In this document: piece by piece, positions 24,388-33,487 of the stretch
Position numbering within the stretch: the stretch's first letter is position 1
How the letters are laid out: each line of letters begins with the position of its first letter
DNA from: Prevotella sp.
Lineage (GTDB): Bacteria; Bacteroidota; Bacteroidia; Bacteroidales; Bacteroidaceae
Direction: 5' to 3'
DNA length: 43,906 nt
Assembly (NCBI GenBank): GCA_017428055.1
Contig: JAFRRN010000022.1
Span: forward strand, 1 to 43,906
Notes under the pieces: generated by a model
What the model was told of the DNA's origin: nothing
What the model saw: the letters and a program-made list of their open reading frames with translations, nothing else
The model's database searches: none
Program-made: the position numbers and the translations under genes

Positions 24388-24903
24388 TCATTCATTGATG
24401 ACCATTTCCCCGTTGAAACGGATGTCTTCACGGTTAAGGCTACGGACATATAGTGTTGCCACTCCGTTTTCAAACACCTCAATCTGGTACAAAATCTCAT
24501 CCAACGGCTTCTTGGCAAGGATATTCACACGATAGAGATCCTTCTTGACGGGTAATACCTCATATCCACTCATCGGCCCTTTGTACTTCAAGCCTTCGTC
24601 CTGGATGCCATACTCGGCACGGTATGCCTCGCCAAAGAACGGGATATAGGCATCTACGGAGTCACCTTTCACCTGGATGGAATAGCCATACTCCAATGAA
24701 TGCGCCCGCATCCTGCGTGGAATGACATAATTAAGGTCAATCTTGAAAGTGCGGTTATCCAACGAGTCCTTGACTTTCTGCGCAATCATCATTCGCTTCA
24801 TACGCTTTTCTTCACTCGTCATTTTCGACACCGAGCAAGCCAACAGGCAAAAGACCATCGCCAAGAAAGCACCGAAAAAGAATCCCTTACGTATCTGTAC
24901 CAT
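24388..24903 (-). CDS. DUF4251 lipoprotein
   Basis: A 171-residue protein with a lipoprotein signal peptide (lipobox LLAC, near residue 23) and a compact beta-rich domain. FKIDLNYVIPRRMRAHSLEYGYSIQVKGDSVDAYIPFFGEAY and the later KGPMSGYEVLPVKKDLYRVNI are characteristic of DUF4251, a Bacteroidota family of unknown function. It has its own promoter at 24920-24950 and is followed by the His-rich membrane protein gene. Nothing in the neighbourhood indicates a pathway. The family is probably periplasmic and anchored to the inner or outer membrane. Confidence 0.87.
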   Translation of the reverse strand: MVQIRKGFFFGAFLAMVFCLLACSVSKMTSEEKRMKRMMIAQKVKDSLDNRTFKIDLNYVIPRRMRAHSLEYGYSIQVKGDSVDAYIPFFGEAYRAEYGIQDEGLKYKGPMSGYEVLPVKKDLYRVNILAKKPLDEILYQIEVFENGVATLYVRSLNREDIRFNGEMVINE

Positions 24904-24919
24904 ATTTATAATTATCGTG

Positions 24920-24950
24920 CAAAGGTAGAAAGATTATTTCAACCCGCCAA
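24920..24950 (-). promoter_or_regulatory. Promoter of the DUF4251 gene
   Basis: On the minus strand TTGG at 24947-24950, a 19-nt spacer and TACCTTTG at 24920-24927 fit the Bacteroidota consensus. The start codon follows after about 16 nt. Confidence 0.65.
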
Positions 24951-25044
24951 TTTTATTCACAACAAATTTAGCTTATATCACATTATATCAGGCATTTAAT
25001 CATTTTTTTTGTCAAAGAATTGTCATATATTCACATAAAAACAC

Positions 25045-25052
25045 TATCTTTG
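25045..25052 (+). promoter_or_regulatory. -7 box of the hflX promoter
   Basis: TATCTTTG matches TAnnTTTG and lies 21 nt before the ATG. A TTG at 25020-25022 is 22 nt away, slightly too far for a canonical -33 element. Confidence 0.55.
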
Positions 25053-25073
25053 CACATTATTATAAAAATGTGA

Positions 25074-26321
25074 ATGAAAGAATTTATCATCTCTGAAGCA
25101 AAAGCTGAAACTGCCATCCTCGTAGGCCTAATCACACAGGCACAGGATGAAGCCAAGACCAAGGAATATCTCGACGAATTGGAATTTCTCGCTGACACGG
25201 CAGGAGCGGTGACCGTGAAGCGGTTTACACAAAAGGTAAACGGGCCAAGCAGCATCACTTACGTCGGGAAAGGCAAACTGGAAGAGATACGATCTTTCAT
25301 CCAAGCAGAGGAAGACGCAGAGCGCGAGATAGGCATGGTCATCTTCGATGACGAACTATCCGCCAAGCAGTTGCGCAACATCGAGGCGGTCTTGAAAGTG
25401 AAAATCCTCGACCGCACCACCCTCATCCTCGACATTTTCGCCATGCGGGCACAGACCGCCAACGCCAAGACACAGGTGGAACTGGCACAATATCGCTACA
25501 TGCTGCCACGCCTGCAACGCCTATGGACCCACTTGGAACGCCAGGGAGGCGGCTCTGGGTCAGGCGGAGGCAAGGGAAGCGTGGGACTCCGTGGCCCTGG
25601 CGAGACGCAGTTGGAAATGGACCGCCGCATCATCCTGCAACGCATCACCCTGCTCAAGCAACGCCTTGTCGAAATCGACAGGCAAAAGAACACCCAGCGC
25701 AAGAACCGCGGGCGGATGATCCGCGTCGCCTTGGTCGGATACACCAATGTGGGAAAATCCACCCTTATGAATCTCATCGCCAAGAGCGAGGTGTTCGCCG
25801 AAAACAAGCTTTTTGCCACCTTGGACACGACTGTCAGGAAGGTAGTCATCGAAAACCTCCCCTTCCTGCTCGCCGACACGGTGGGATTCATCCGCAAATT
25901 GCCCACAGACCTGGTTGACTCGTTCAAGTCCACTTTGGACGAGGTGCGTGAAGCTGACCTCCTTTTGCATGTGGTAGACATCTCCCACCCCGACTTTGAG
26001 GAGCAAATCCAAGTGGTGGAGAAAACATTAGGCGAACTCGGATGTGCCGACAAACCATCAATGATTGTCTTCAATAAGATAGACAATTACACTTGGATTG
26101 AGAAAGAGCCCGACGACCTCACCCCCATGACCAAGGAGAACATCCCCCTTGACGAATTGAAAAAGACCTGGATGGCAAAGCTTAACGACAATTGCCTCTT
26201 CATCTCTGCCAAGGAAAAGGTGAACATCGACGAGTTCAAGGACGTGCTATACAAGACCGTAAGGGAGCTGCATGTGCAGAAATACCCCTACAACGACTTC
26301 TTATATCCCATTGAAGAATAA
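25074..26321 (+). CDS. hflX: GTPase HflX
   Basis: The 415-residue GTPase binds the 50S subunit and splits stalled or stress-damaged ribosomes. It has the N-terminal HflX domain with the glycine-rich linker GSGGGKGSVGLRGPGETQLE, then the GTP-binding domain: P-loop GYTNVGKST, switch region LDTTVRKV, G3 DTVGFIRKLP and G4 NKID, with a C-terminal region ending near the expected length. The start at 25074 gives MKEFIISEAKAE, a normal N terminus. The DUF4954 gene begins 30 nt downstream and they are probably co-transcribed. Confidence 0.96.
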   Translation: MKEFIISEAKAETAILVGLITQAQDEAKTKEYLDELEFLADTAGAVTVKRFTQKVNGPSSITYVGKGKLEEIRSFIQAEEDAEREIGMVIFDDELSAKQLRNIEAVLKVKILDRTTLILDIFAMRAQTANAKTQVELAQYRYMLPRLQRLWTHLERQGGGSGSGGGKGSVGLRGPGETQLEMDRRIILQRITLLKQRLVEIDRQKNTQRKNRGRMIRVALVGYTNVGKSTLMNLIAKSEVFAENKLFATLDTTVRKVVIENLPFLLADTVGFIRKLPTDLVDSFKSTLDEVREADLLLHVVDISHPDFEEQIQVVEKTLGELGCADKPSMIVFNKIDNYTWIEKEPDDLTPMTKENIPLDELKKTWMAKLNDNCLFISAKEKVNIDEFKDVLYKTVRELHVQKYPYNDFLYPIEE

Positions 26322-26351
26322 CAATCACAAACATAAAAAAAAGAAAAAAAC

Positions 26352-28205
26352 ATGGATTACAGAAACCTAACAGAACAAGAGATTATTATCTTAGAGAATA
26401 ATAGTTGTTGGTCGGAAGACTGGACACACGTGAAAGTGGCAGAGAACTTCAAGCCCAACTATTTCCATCGAGTGATGTTCTACGGCGACATCAGGCTTGG
26501 CAACTTCGAGAAAAGCGTCGAAGTGAGCAAGGGATTCGTCAAACACTCAGGCATCAACAATGCTGCCCTGCGCAATGTCTCCGTCGGTGACAACTGTTTG
26601 ATAGAGAATATCGGCAACTACATCAACAACTACACCATCGGCGACGATTGCTACATCTCCAACGTATGCACCATGGAGACAACCGAGGGAGCCACTTACG
26701 CACAGGGCAACCTCATCTCCGTATTGAACGAAGTGGGTGATGGAAACCTTATTTTGTTCAATGACCTCAACAGCCAATTCGCCTCTTTCATGGTGAAACA
26801 TTTCAGCAACAAGCCATTGAAAGACGCTATCCGCCGACTCATCAACGAGAAAATCCAACGCTCATTGCCCGAAAGGGGTACGATATATAATAATGTGAAG
26901 ATTGTCAATTCCAAGGAAATCACCAACACCGTGATTTGCGAGGGATGTGAAATCAGCGGCGCAGCCCGCCTAAGCGACTGCTCCATCATGAGTTCTTCCA
27001 ACAACAGCGTGTTTATTGGCACGGGTGTGATCTGCGAGAACTCCATCATCTCCGACGGCTGTTCCATCATCAATAGCGTGAAGATGCAAAACTGCTTCGT
27101 CGGGGAGGCTTGCCAAATCAGCAATGGATTCACGGCAGAGGCAAGCGTGTTCTTTGCTAACTCCTACATGTCTAACGGCGAGGCGTGTGCCGCCTTCTGC
27201 GGTCCGTTCTCGGCAAGTCACCACAAAAGCTCGTTGCTTATCGGTGGCATGTTCTCATTCTATAATGCTGGCAGTGGCACCAACTTCTCTAACCATGCCT
27301 ATAAGATGGGACCGATGCACTACGGTACATTGGAAAGGGGAACGAAGACGGCGAGTGGTGCCTACCTGCTGATGCCGGCGACCATCGGAACGTTCTCTGT
27401 ATGTTTCGGTAAATTGATGTACCACCCCGACACACGCGACCTTCCTTTCTCCTATCTCATTGCCTACGGCGACACGATGTATCTCTCGCCAGGCCGCAAC
27501 CTCACCACCGTGGGACTGTATCGTGACATTCGCAAATGGCCCAAACGTGACATGCGCCCCCGCGAAGGCCGTAAGAGCATCGTCAATTTCGACTGGCTAA
27601 GCCCTTACTCCGTGGGAGAGATTGTCCGCGGAAAGAAGATTCTGGAGAACCTTCGCGCCGCCTCTGGCGACAACGTTTCGACCTATAACTATCACGAATA
27701 TGTCATTAACGCCAGCTCCCTGCGCAAAGGCATCAAATACTATGACATCGCCCTGCGCATCTACATGGGTGCCGTGCTGAAACGTCACGCCCTTGAAGAA
27801 CCCAAGACAGACGTTGGCACAGGTAACTGGTGCGACCTCTCGGGACTCTTGCTGCCCGAGTCAGAGGAGCAACGGCTCATCAATGACATCGAGACGGGCA
27901 ACATCGAGTCGATAGAAGAGGTATTGGAACGCTTTGACGAGATCAACCGCAACTACTCCGAATACCGCTGGGCTTGGACCTACAAGCTCATCTGCGACTA
28001 CTACGGGTTGGAGACCATCACGGAGAAAGATGCCGAAAAGATCCGCGAAGACTATATCACAGCCCGCCGCGCATGGATCACCGAGATCCGCAAAGACGCA
28101 GAAAAGGAATTCTCTCTCGGCGACGTGGAAGAGGAAGTGTTGGAGAATTTCATCGGCCAACTCGACCGTGAGGTGGACTTTGAAAACCAGAAACTATACA
28201 TGTAA
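26352..28205 (+). CDS. DUF4954 protein with left-handed beta-helix repeats
   Basis: A 617-residue soluble protein without a signal peptide. After an N-terminal segment (MDYRNLTEQEIIILENN) it has imperfect hexapeptide-type repeats: FVKHSGINNAALRNVSVGDN, then a stretch such as SDCSIMSSSNNSVFIGTG and NCFVGEACQISNGF. These are expected to form a left-handed parallel beta-helix as in acyl- and sugar-nucleotide transferases. The C-terminal third is helical and acidic, with WAWTYKLICDYYGLETI. This matches DUF4954, a Bacteroidota family of unknown function. The repeats suggest a transferase, but no acceptor motif is recognisable. It follows hflX by 30 nt and ends before a strong terminator. Confidence 0.85.
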   Translation: MDYRNLTEQEIIILENNSCWSEDWTHVKVAENFKPNYFHRVMFYGDIRLGNFEKSVEVSKGFVKHSGINNAALRNVSVGDNCLIENIGNYINNYTIGDDCYISNVCTMETTEGATYAQGNLISVLNEVGDGNLILFNDLNSQFASFMVKHFSNKPLKDAIRRLINEKIQRSLPERGTIYNNVKIVNSKEITNTVICEGCEISGAARLSDCSIMSSSNNSVFIGTGVICENSIISDGCSIINSVKMQNCFVGEACQISNGFTAEASVFFANSYMSNGEACAAFCGPFSASHHKSSLLIGGMFSFYNAGSGTNFSNHAYKMGPMHYGTLERGTKTASGAYLLMPATIGTFSVCFGKLMYHPDTRDLPFSYLIAYGDTMYLSPGRNLTTVGLYRDIRKWPKRDMRPREGRKSIVNFDWLSPYSVGEIVRGKKILENLRAASGDNVSTYNYHEYVINASSLRKGIKYYDIALRIYMGAVLKRHALEEPKTDVGTGNWCDLSGLLLPESEEQRLINDIETGNIESIEEVLERFDEINRNYSEYRWAWTYKLICDYYGLETITEKDAEKIREDYITARRAWITEIRKDAEKEFSLGDVEEEVLENFIGQLDREVDFENQKLYM

Positions 28206-28217
28206 CCCATCATTCTC

Positions 28218-28258
28218 ATCTGTCCTTAAAGCCCACAAAGACTTTAAGGACAGATTTG
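28218..28258 (+). terminator. Intrinsic terminator after DUF4954
   Basis: A perfect stem of 14 bp (ATCTGTCCTTAAAG with CTTTAAGGACAGAT) has a 10-nt loop and is followed by TTTG. It closes the hflX-DUF4954 unit, so the M16 gene probably has its own promoter, although none is clear in the 20 nt before its start. Confidence 0.75.
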
Positions 28259-28277
28259 CCTAAACAATAATAACACA

Positions 28278-31184
28278 ATGAGAAAAACAAAGATGACCCT
28301 TCTCGCTTGCCTATTGGCAATCGGGATGAATGTTGCCGCCAAGGACTATGTCTACCAGACAATAGACGGCGACCCCATGAAAACCCGTATCTACACGTTG
28401 GACAACGGCCTAAAAGTCTACCTGTCCGTCAACAAGGAGAAGCCGCGCATACAGACATACATCGCCGTGCGCACGGGAAGCAAGAACGACCCTGCCGAGA
28501 CAACGGGCTTGGCGCACTATCTGGAACACTTGATGTTCAAGGGGACAAAACTCTTCGGTACCAACAACCCCACGGCGGAGGATCCCCTCTTGGATGACAT
28601 CACGGCTCGTTATGAGGAATACCGCCTCATCACCGACCCCGAACTGCGTCGCCAAAAGTACCACGAGATAGACTCCGTGAGCCAGTTGGCAGCCCAATAT
28701 TTCATCCCAAATGAATATGACAAGCTCATGGCGGCGATTGGGGCGCAAGGCACCAATGCCTTCACGTCCAACGACGTGACTTGCTACACGGAGGACATCC
28801 CATCTAACGAGATTGAGAACTGGGCGAAAATCCAGTCCGACCGTTTCCAAAACATGGTCATTCGAGGATTCCATACGGAGTTGGAAGCGGTCTACGAGGA
28901 GTACAACATCCACCTTACCAACGACATGGACAAGCAGTTCAATGCCATCATGGCCAAGCTGTTCCCCAACCACCCGTATGGCACACAGACCACGATTGGC
29001 ACTCAGGAACACCTGAAAAACCCCTCCATCGTCAATATCAACAACTATTTCAACAAGTGGTACGTACCCAACAACTGCGCCATCATGATGGCGGGCGACT
29101 TCAACCCCGACCAAACGATAGCCATTCTCGATAGGTACTTCAAGGACTGGAAGCCCTCCGCCAATGTCAGCCAGCCCATCTTCCCTGCCCTCAAACCGCT
29201 TACCGCGCCCGTTGACACCACCGTCATGGGCCAACAGGCGGAGAACATCTGGGTGGGATGGCGAGCCAAAAAGGCGGCAGACCTACAAATCGACACGCTT
29301 GATGTCATCGGCGACATGCTGTCGAATGGCAGGGCGGGGCTGTTCGACCTCGACCTCAACCAAAGCATGAAAGTGCAAAGTGCCTGGGCTGGCAGCGAGT
29401 CGATGCAAGACCATTCATTCTTCCTGCTTGGCGGAACGCCCAAGGAGGGGCAGTCGCTTGACGAGGTGAGAACCTTAATGTTCTCGGAAATAAGCAAACT
29501 CAAACGTGGCGAGTTCTCCGATGACCTGCTGCCAAGCGTCGTGAACAACAAGAAATTGCAATATTTCCAGTCGCTCGACAACAACCGCGCCCGCGTCAGC
29601 GAGTTCCTCAATGCCTTCATCAACGGCGAGGAATGGCAGACCAAGGTGAAGAAACTGGACCGCATCGCGGGAATCACCAAACAACAAATCGTTGACTTCG
29701 CCAACCGCTATTTCACGGATGGCTACGTGACGGTCTATAAGAGGCAGGGCGTCGACTCCACCCAAAAGAAGATCGACAAGCCCGCCATCACGCCTATCCC
29801 CGCCAACCGCGACATGGTGAGCCAATTCGTCAAGGACATCCAGAACAGCCAGGTGGAACCCATCCAGCCCCAGTTCCTCGACTTCACGAAAGACCTCACA
29901 CTCACCCAGACCAAGCGCAAGCTACCCATCATCTACAAGAAGAACACGGACGACGGTCTCTTCAACCTCGTTTTCCGCTATGAGTTTGGGCATGAAGACG
30001 ACAACCGCTATGATGTGGCAAAGAATTACATCGACTACCTCGGTACCGACAAGATGACTGCGGCACAAGTCAAGCAACAGTTCTACAAGTTGGCTTGCAA
30101 CTACTACCTTTCCGTTGGCAGCGATTTCATCAACATTTCCCTGAGTGGATTGAGCGAAAACATGACAGAAGCCCTTGCCCTCATGGAAAACTTCCTCGCC
30201 AATGCCAAGGTGGACAAAGACGCATATAAGCAATACGTGGACCTTGAACTCAAGGAACGCCAAGACCGCAAGCAACAACAGCGCACTTGCTTCGACTACT
30301 TGTATCAGTATGCAGTATATGGCAAGCACAACATGCGCCGCGACGACATGACCGAACAGCAACTGCGAGATGCCGACCCACAGGCATTGCTCAATCTGCT
30401 CAAGGACATCAAGCAATACGAACACACCGTATTATACTATGGACCGATGAGCGAGAAGGAACTCGCTGCCACCATCAACAAATGGCACAAGACATCCAAG
30501 CGACTCGCTCCCGTGCCGGAGGGCACGCCATTCACCATGCAGCAGACCCCAAGCAATGAAATTCTCATCGCCCCATACGATGCCAAGAACATCTACATGC
30601 GCATGTTCCACAACGAAGGACGGGCATTCAACGTCAACGAGGCACCCACCATCAGCATCTTCAACGAATACTTCGGGGGTGGCATGAACGGCATCGTCTT
30701 CCAAGAGCTGCGCGAGGCACGAGGCCTGGCATACAACGCCTCAGCCATCTATAGCCGCCCGTCGAAGAAAGGACAGCCCGAAAGTTATTTCACGCACATC
30801 ATCACGCAAAACGACAAGATGATGGATTGCGTCAAGCAATTCCATGAAATCCTCAACCAGTTCCCACAGAGCGAGGCGGCATTCAACATTGCCAAGGAGG
30901 GTGTCATCAAGCAATTCGCCAGCCAGCGCACCACAAAGTTCGGGGTCATCAACGCCTATCTCATCGCCAAACGCCTTGGCATCGACTACGACATCAACGA
31001 ACGGATCTATAACGGTTTGCAGAGCGTCACGCTCCAAGACATCGCCAACTTCGAGAAACAGCAGATGGCAAACAAGCCCTACCGCTACATCATCCTTGGC
31101 GATGAGAAGGATCTCGACATGCCATCATTGGAGAAGATTGCACCCATCCGCCGCATCTCCCTCGAAGAAATCTTCGGTTACTAA
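28278..31184 (+). CDS. M16 family zinc metallopeptidase, two-domain
   Basis: A 968-residue secreted peptidase with a signal peptide (TLLACLLAIGMNVAA, residues 7-21). The inverted zinc motif HxxEH lies at residues 80-84 (HYLEHLMFKGT) and the third ligand Glu in the TELEAVYEEYN region. It carries both the active N-terminal and the inactive C-terminal M16 halves, the latter including FGGGMNGIVFQELREARGLAYNASA. The length is that of pitrilysin/insulysin-like single-chain enzymes. It should degrade oligopeptides in the periplasm. The gene stands between a terminator and the fumarase gene, which starts 46 nt after its stop. Confidence 0.94.
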   Translation: MRKTKMTLLACLLAIGMNVAAKDYVYQTIDGDPMKTRIYTLDNGLKVYLSVNKEKPRIQTYIAVRTGSKNDPAETTGLAHYLEHLMFKGTKLFGTNNPTAEDPLLDDITARYEEYRLITDPELRRQKYHEIDSVSQLAAQYFIPNEYDKLMAAIGAQGTNAFTSNDVTCYTEDIPSNEIENWAKIQSDRFQNMVIRGFHTELEAVYEEYNIHLTNDMDKQFNAIMAKLFPNHPYGTQTTIGTQEHLKNPSIVNINNYFNKWYVPNNCAIMMAGDFNPDQTIAILDRYFKDWKPSANVSQPIFPALKPLTAPVDTTVMGQQAENIWVGWRAKKAADLQIDTLDVIGDMLSNGRAGLFDLDLNQSMKVQSAWAGSESMQDHSFFLLGGTPKEGQSLDEVRTLMFSEISKLKRGEFSDDLLPSVVNNKKLQYFQSLDNNRARVSEFLNAFINGEEWQTKVKKLDRIAGITKQQIVDFANRYFTDGYVTVYKRQGVDSTQKKIDKPAITPIPANRDMVSQFVKDIQNSQVEPIQPQFLDFTKDLTLTQTKRKLPIIYKKNTDDGLFNLVFRYEFGHEDDNRYDVAKNYIDYLGTDKMTAAQVKQQFYKLACNYYLSVGSDFINISLSGLSENMTEALALMENFLANAKVDKDAYKQYVDLELKERQDRKQQQRTCFDYLYQYAVYGKHNMRRDDMTEQQLRDADPQALLNLLKDIKQYEHTVLYYGPMSEKELAATINKWHKTSKRLAPVPEGTPFTMQQTPSNEILIAPYDAKNIYMRMFHNEGRAFNVNEAPTISIFNEYFGGGMNGIVFQELREARGLAYNASAIYSRPSKKGQPESYFTHIITQNDKMMDCVKQFHEILNQFPQSEAAFNIAKEGVIKQFASQRTTKFGVINAYLIAKRLGIDYDINERIYNGLQSVTLQDIANFEKQQMANKPYRYIILGDEKDLDMPSLEKIAPIRRISLEEIFGY

Positions 31185-31230
31185 CCCCCATTCACCCCAT
31201 TAATCCCATTAACCCCATAATAAAAATAAT

Positions 31231-32874
31231 ATGTCAACACCAGCATTCAAGTACGCTCCCATGTTCCAAGTCGGGAAAGACGATACCCAATATCGCCTTC
31301 TCTCCAAGGAGGGAGTCACCATCAGCGAGTTTGAAGGCAAGGAAATCGTGAAAGTGTCGAAAGAGGCACTCACTCTCCTCGCCCAACAGGCATTCCACGA
31401 CGTGGAATTCATGCTGCGCCGCGAGCACAACGAGCAAGTGGCAGCCATCCTCAATGACCCCGAGGCCAGCGAAAACGACAAGTATGTAGCCCTCCAGTTC
31501 CTACGCAACGCAGAGACGGCTGCCAAGGGCATCCTGCCTTTCTGCCAAGACACTGGCACCGCCATCATCCATGGCGAGAAGGGACAGCAGATTTGGACGG
31601 GCTTCGAGGACGAAGAGGCTCTCTCCCTCGGTGTCTTTAACACCTTCACACAAGACAACCTGCGCTATTCGCAAAACGCCCCGCTCAACATGTACGACGA
31701 GGTGAACACCCGTTGCAACCTCCCCGCACAGATTGACATTGAGGCGGTAGAGGGCGCAGAATACCGCTTCGTAATGGTCGCCAAGGGCGGCGGCTCCGCC
31801 AACAAGACCTACTTCTACCCCATGACCAAGGCTACCATCCAAAACGAAGGCACTCTCCTGCCTTTCTTGGTGGAGAAAATGAAGACGCTCGGCACGGCAG
31901 CCTGCCCGCCCTACCACATCGCTTTCGTCATCGGAGGAACGTCGGCAGAGAAGAACTTGCTCACCGTCAAGCTCGCCAGCATCAAGTTTTACGACAACCT
32001 ACCCACCACGGGCGACGAGACGGGACGGGCGTTCCGTGACATCGACCTCGAGCAAAAGTTGTTGGTGGAGGCACAGAAGATCGGCCTCGGTGCGCAATTC
32101 GGTGGAAAACACCTCGCACACGACATCCGCGTGATACGCCTGCCACGCCACGGCGCATCATGTCCCATCGGCATGGGAGTGTCATGTTCTGCCGACCGCA
32201 ACATCAAGGCGAAGATCAATCGTGACGGCATCTGGCTCGAAAAGATGGACGACAACCCCACCGAACTGATTCCTGAAGAATTAAGGAAGCCTGGCGAAGG
32301 AACGAAGGGCATAGAAATCGACCTCAACCAAGGCATCGATGCCGTGCGCCAGGAACTCACGAAATATCCTGTCAGCACCCGCGTCAACCTCCGTGGAACC
32401 ATCATCGTGGCGCGTGATATCGCCCACGCCAAACTGAAAGCCCGCCTCGACAACGGCGAGGGGATGCCGCAATACTTCAAGGACTATCCCGTGCTCTACG
32501 CCGGTCCCGCCAAGACTCCCGAGGGCTATCCCTGCGGGTCGATGGGTCCCACCACCGCCAACCGCATGGACCCCTACGTGGATGAGTTCCAAGACAATGG
32601 CGCATCGCTCGTGATGATTGCCAAGGGCAACCGCTCGCAATGCGTCACCGACGCTTGCAAGAAACACGGCGGGTTCTACCTCGGCACCATCGGCGGCGTG
32701 GCAGCCGTGCTCTCGCAGAGCAGCATCAAGAGCATCGAATGCGTGGAATACCCCGAACTCGGCATGGAAGCCATCTGGAAAATCGAAGTAGAAGACTTCC
32801 CTGCCTTCATCCTTGTGGACGACAAAGGCAACGACTTCTTCCAACAGCTGAAGCCGTGGTGTCCAAAAAAGTAA
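31231..32874 (+). CDS. Fumarate hydratase class I, iron-sulfur type
   Basis: The 547-residue enzyme hydrates fumarate to malate and holds a labile [4Fe-4S] cluster. It joins the alpha and beta domains of class I fumarases in one chain, as FumA and FumB do. Cluster cysteines are in [24 protein letters not shown] and GVSCSADRN. The beta domain contains [22 protein letters not shown] and [10 protein letters not shown]. In anaerobic Bacteroidales this enzyme usually runs in reverse, in the reductive branch from malate to fumarate and succinate. The gene follows the M16 peptidase with 46 nt of C-rich spacer and is followed by an imperfect terminator hairpin. Confidence 0.95.
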   Translation: MSTPAFKYAPMFQVGKDDTQYRLLSKEGVTISEFEGKEIVKVSKEALTLLAQQAFHDVEFMLRREHNEQVAAILNDPEASENDKYVALQFLRNAETAAKGILPFCQDTGTAIIHGEKGQQIWTGFEDEEALSLGVFNTFTQDNLRYSQNAPLNMYDEVNTRCNLPAQIDIEAVEGAEYRFVMVAKGGGSANKTYFYPMTKATIQNEGTLLPFLVEKMKTLGTAACPPYHIAFVIGGTSAEKNLLTVKLASIKFYDNLPTTGDETGRAFRDIDLEQKLLVEAQKIGLGAQFGGKHLAHDIRVIRLPRHGASCPIGMGVSCSADRNIKAKINRDGIWLEKMDDNPTELIPEELRKPGEGTKGIEIDLNQGIDAVRQELTKYPVSTRVNLRGTIIVARDIAHAKLKARLDNGEGMPQYFKDYPVLYAGPAKTPEGYPCGSMGPTTANRMDPYVDEFQDNGASLVMIAKGNRSQCVTDACKKHGGFYLGTIGGVAAVLSQSSIKSIECVEYPELGMEAIWKIEVEDFPAFILVDDKGNDFFQQLKPWCPKK

Positions 32875-32898
32875 CCGTATACCATTTAATGATTCATC

Positions 32899-32936
32899 AT
32901 GGGGGTGTGCCAGAATGAAATTGGCTCACCCTCATT
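32899..32936 (+). terminator. Probable terminator after the fumarase gene
   Basis: ATGGGGGTGTGCCA pairs with TGGCTCACCCTCAT, with a few mismatches, around a 9-nt loop. The downstream sequence is AT-rich but has no long T run. The segment from here to the repeat element at 33006 shows nothing else. Confidence 0.55.
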
Positions 32937-33005
32937 TCATATAAAAACACATAACCCCATACGTTGAGCAATAGGATTTCCTGATTAAATGATGTGAAAA
33001 AAGCG

Positions 33006-33378
33006 GACAAAATGACCTTCGGGAAAAGTTGCGAAATAGAAATGCATGGGGTGGATATATGGTCGGAAAAACCCGAATTCTCCTATTATTCAGAGTCAAT
33101 ATATGCGTTTAACATTTTTTCTGTGGCATTTATCGGTGATAACCGTATGGGTTATCGCGCATCAATGTGGCATTTGTCACGGATAAAGGTATCAGAAAAA
33201 ACGTTAAAATGCCGCATTTGGGAATGAAAAAGGAAGCATGAAAAACGTAGAATCTGCGAAAGCGATTGATTTTCAGCATATTATAAAACATGCAAAAAAC
33301 GGGGGTCTTTCCGACCAAAGGCAAGGTTGGAGGCAAATAACGCAACCATGAAGACCCAATTCGTGACAAAATCTTGAC
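33006..33378 (+). repeat. Dispersed intergenic element, copy B (373 bp)
   Basis: Homologous to copy A in reverse orientation and occupying most of the 613-bp spacer between fumarase and the methyltransferase. The ends align with A as described there. The centre keeps an inverted repeat (AACATTTTTTCTG at 33111-33123 with CAGAAAAAACGTT at 33193-33205, one mismatch) around a 69-nt loop that contains the hairpin GATAACC-GTATG-GGTTATC (33138-33156). The GACAAAA end faces the 3' end of the fumarase gene. A 37-codon frame (33238-33351) shares SDQR-x-GW-x-QITQP with a frame in copy A, but this probably reflects nucleotide homology. Confidence 0.85.
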
Positions 33379-33405
33379 TTTTCCATCAAATATCTTCCCA
33401 TAGTG

Positions 33406-33437
33406 TTTGGCGTTGGCAGGGGTTTTTCGTATTTTTG
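33406..33437 (+). promoter_or_regulatory. Promoter of the adenine methyltransferase gene
   Basis: TTTG at 33406-33409, a 20-nt spacer and TATTTTTG at 33430-33437 match the Bacteroidota consensus. The predicted leader is about 45 nt. Its position rules out the upstream start at 33407 and supports the ATG at 33488. Confidence 0.7.
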
Positions 33438-33487
33438 CATCGGGGGTATTCCTCCCAATAGAAAAACAATTAACGACCGACCGCATA

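Noticed and set aside
31185-31230. Repetitive CCCCATTA-like spacer before fumarase as a repeat element
   Set aside because: Only a short low-complexity run of three or four imperfect units, with no structure and no copies elsewhere in the window.
32994-33227. 77-codon open frame on the plus strand across repeat copy B
   Set aside because: It spans the hairpin core and has no counterpart in copy A, so it is not convincing as a gene.
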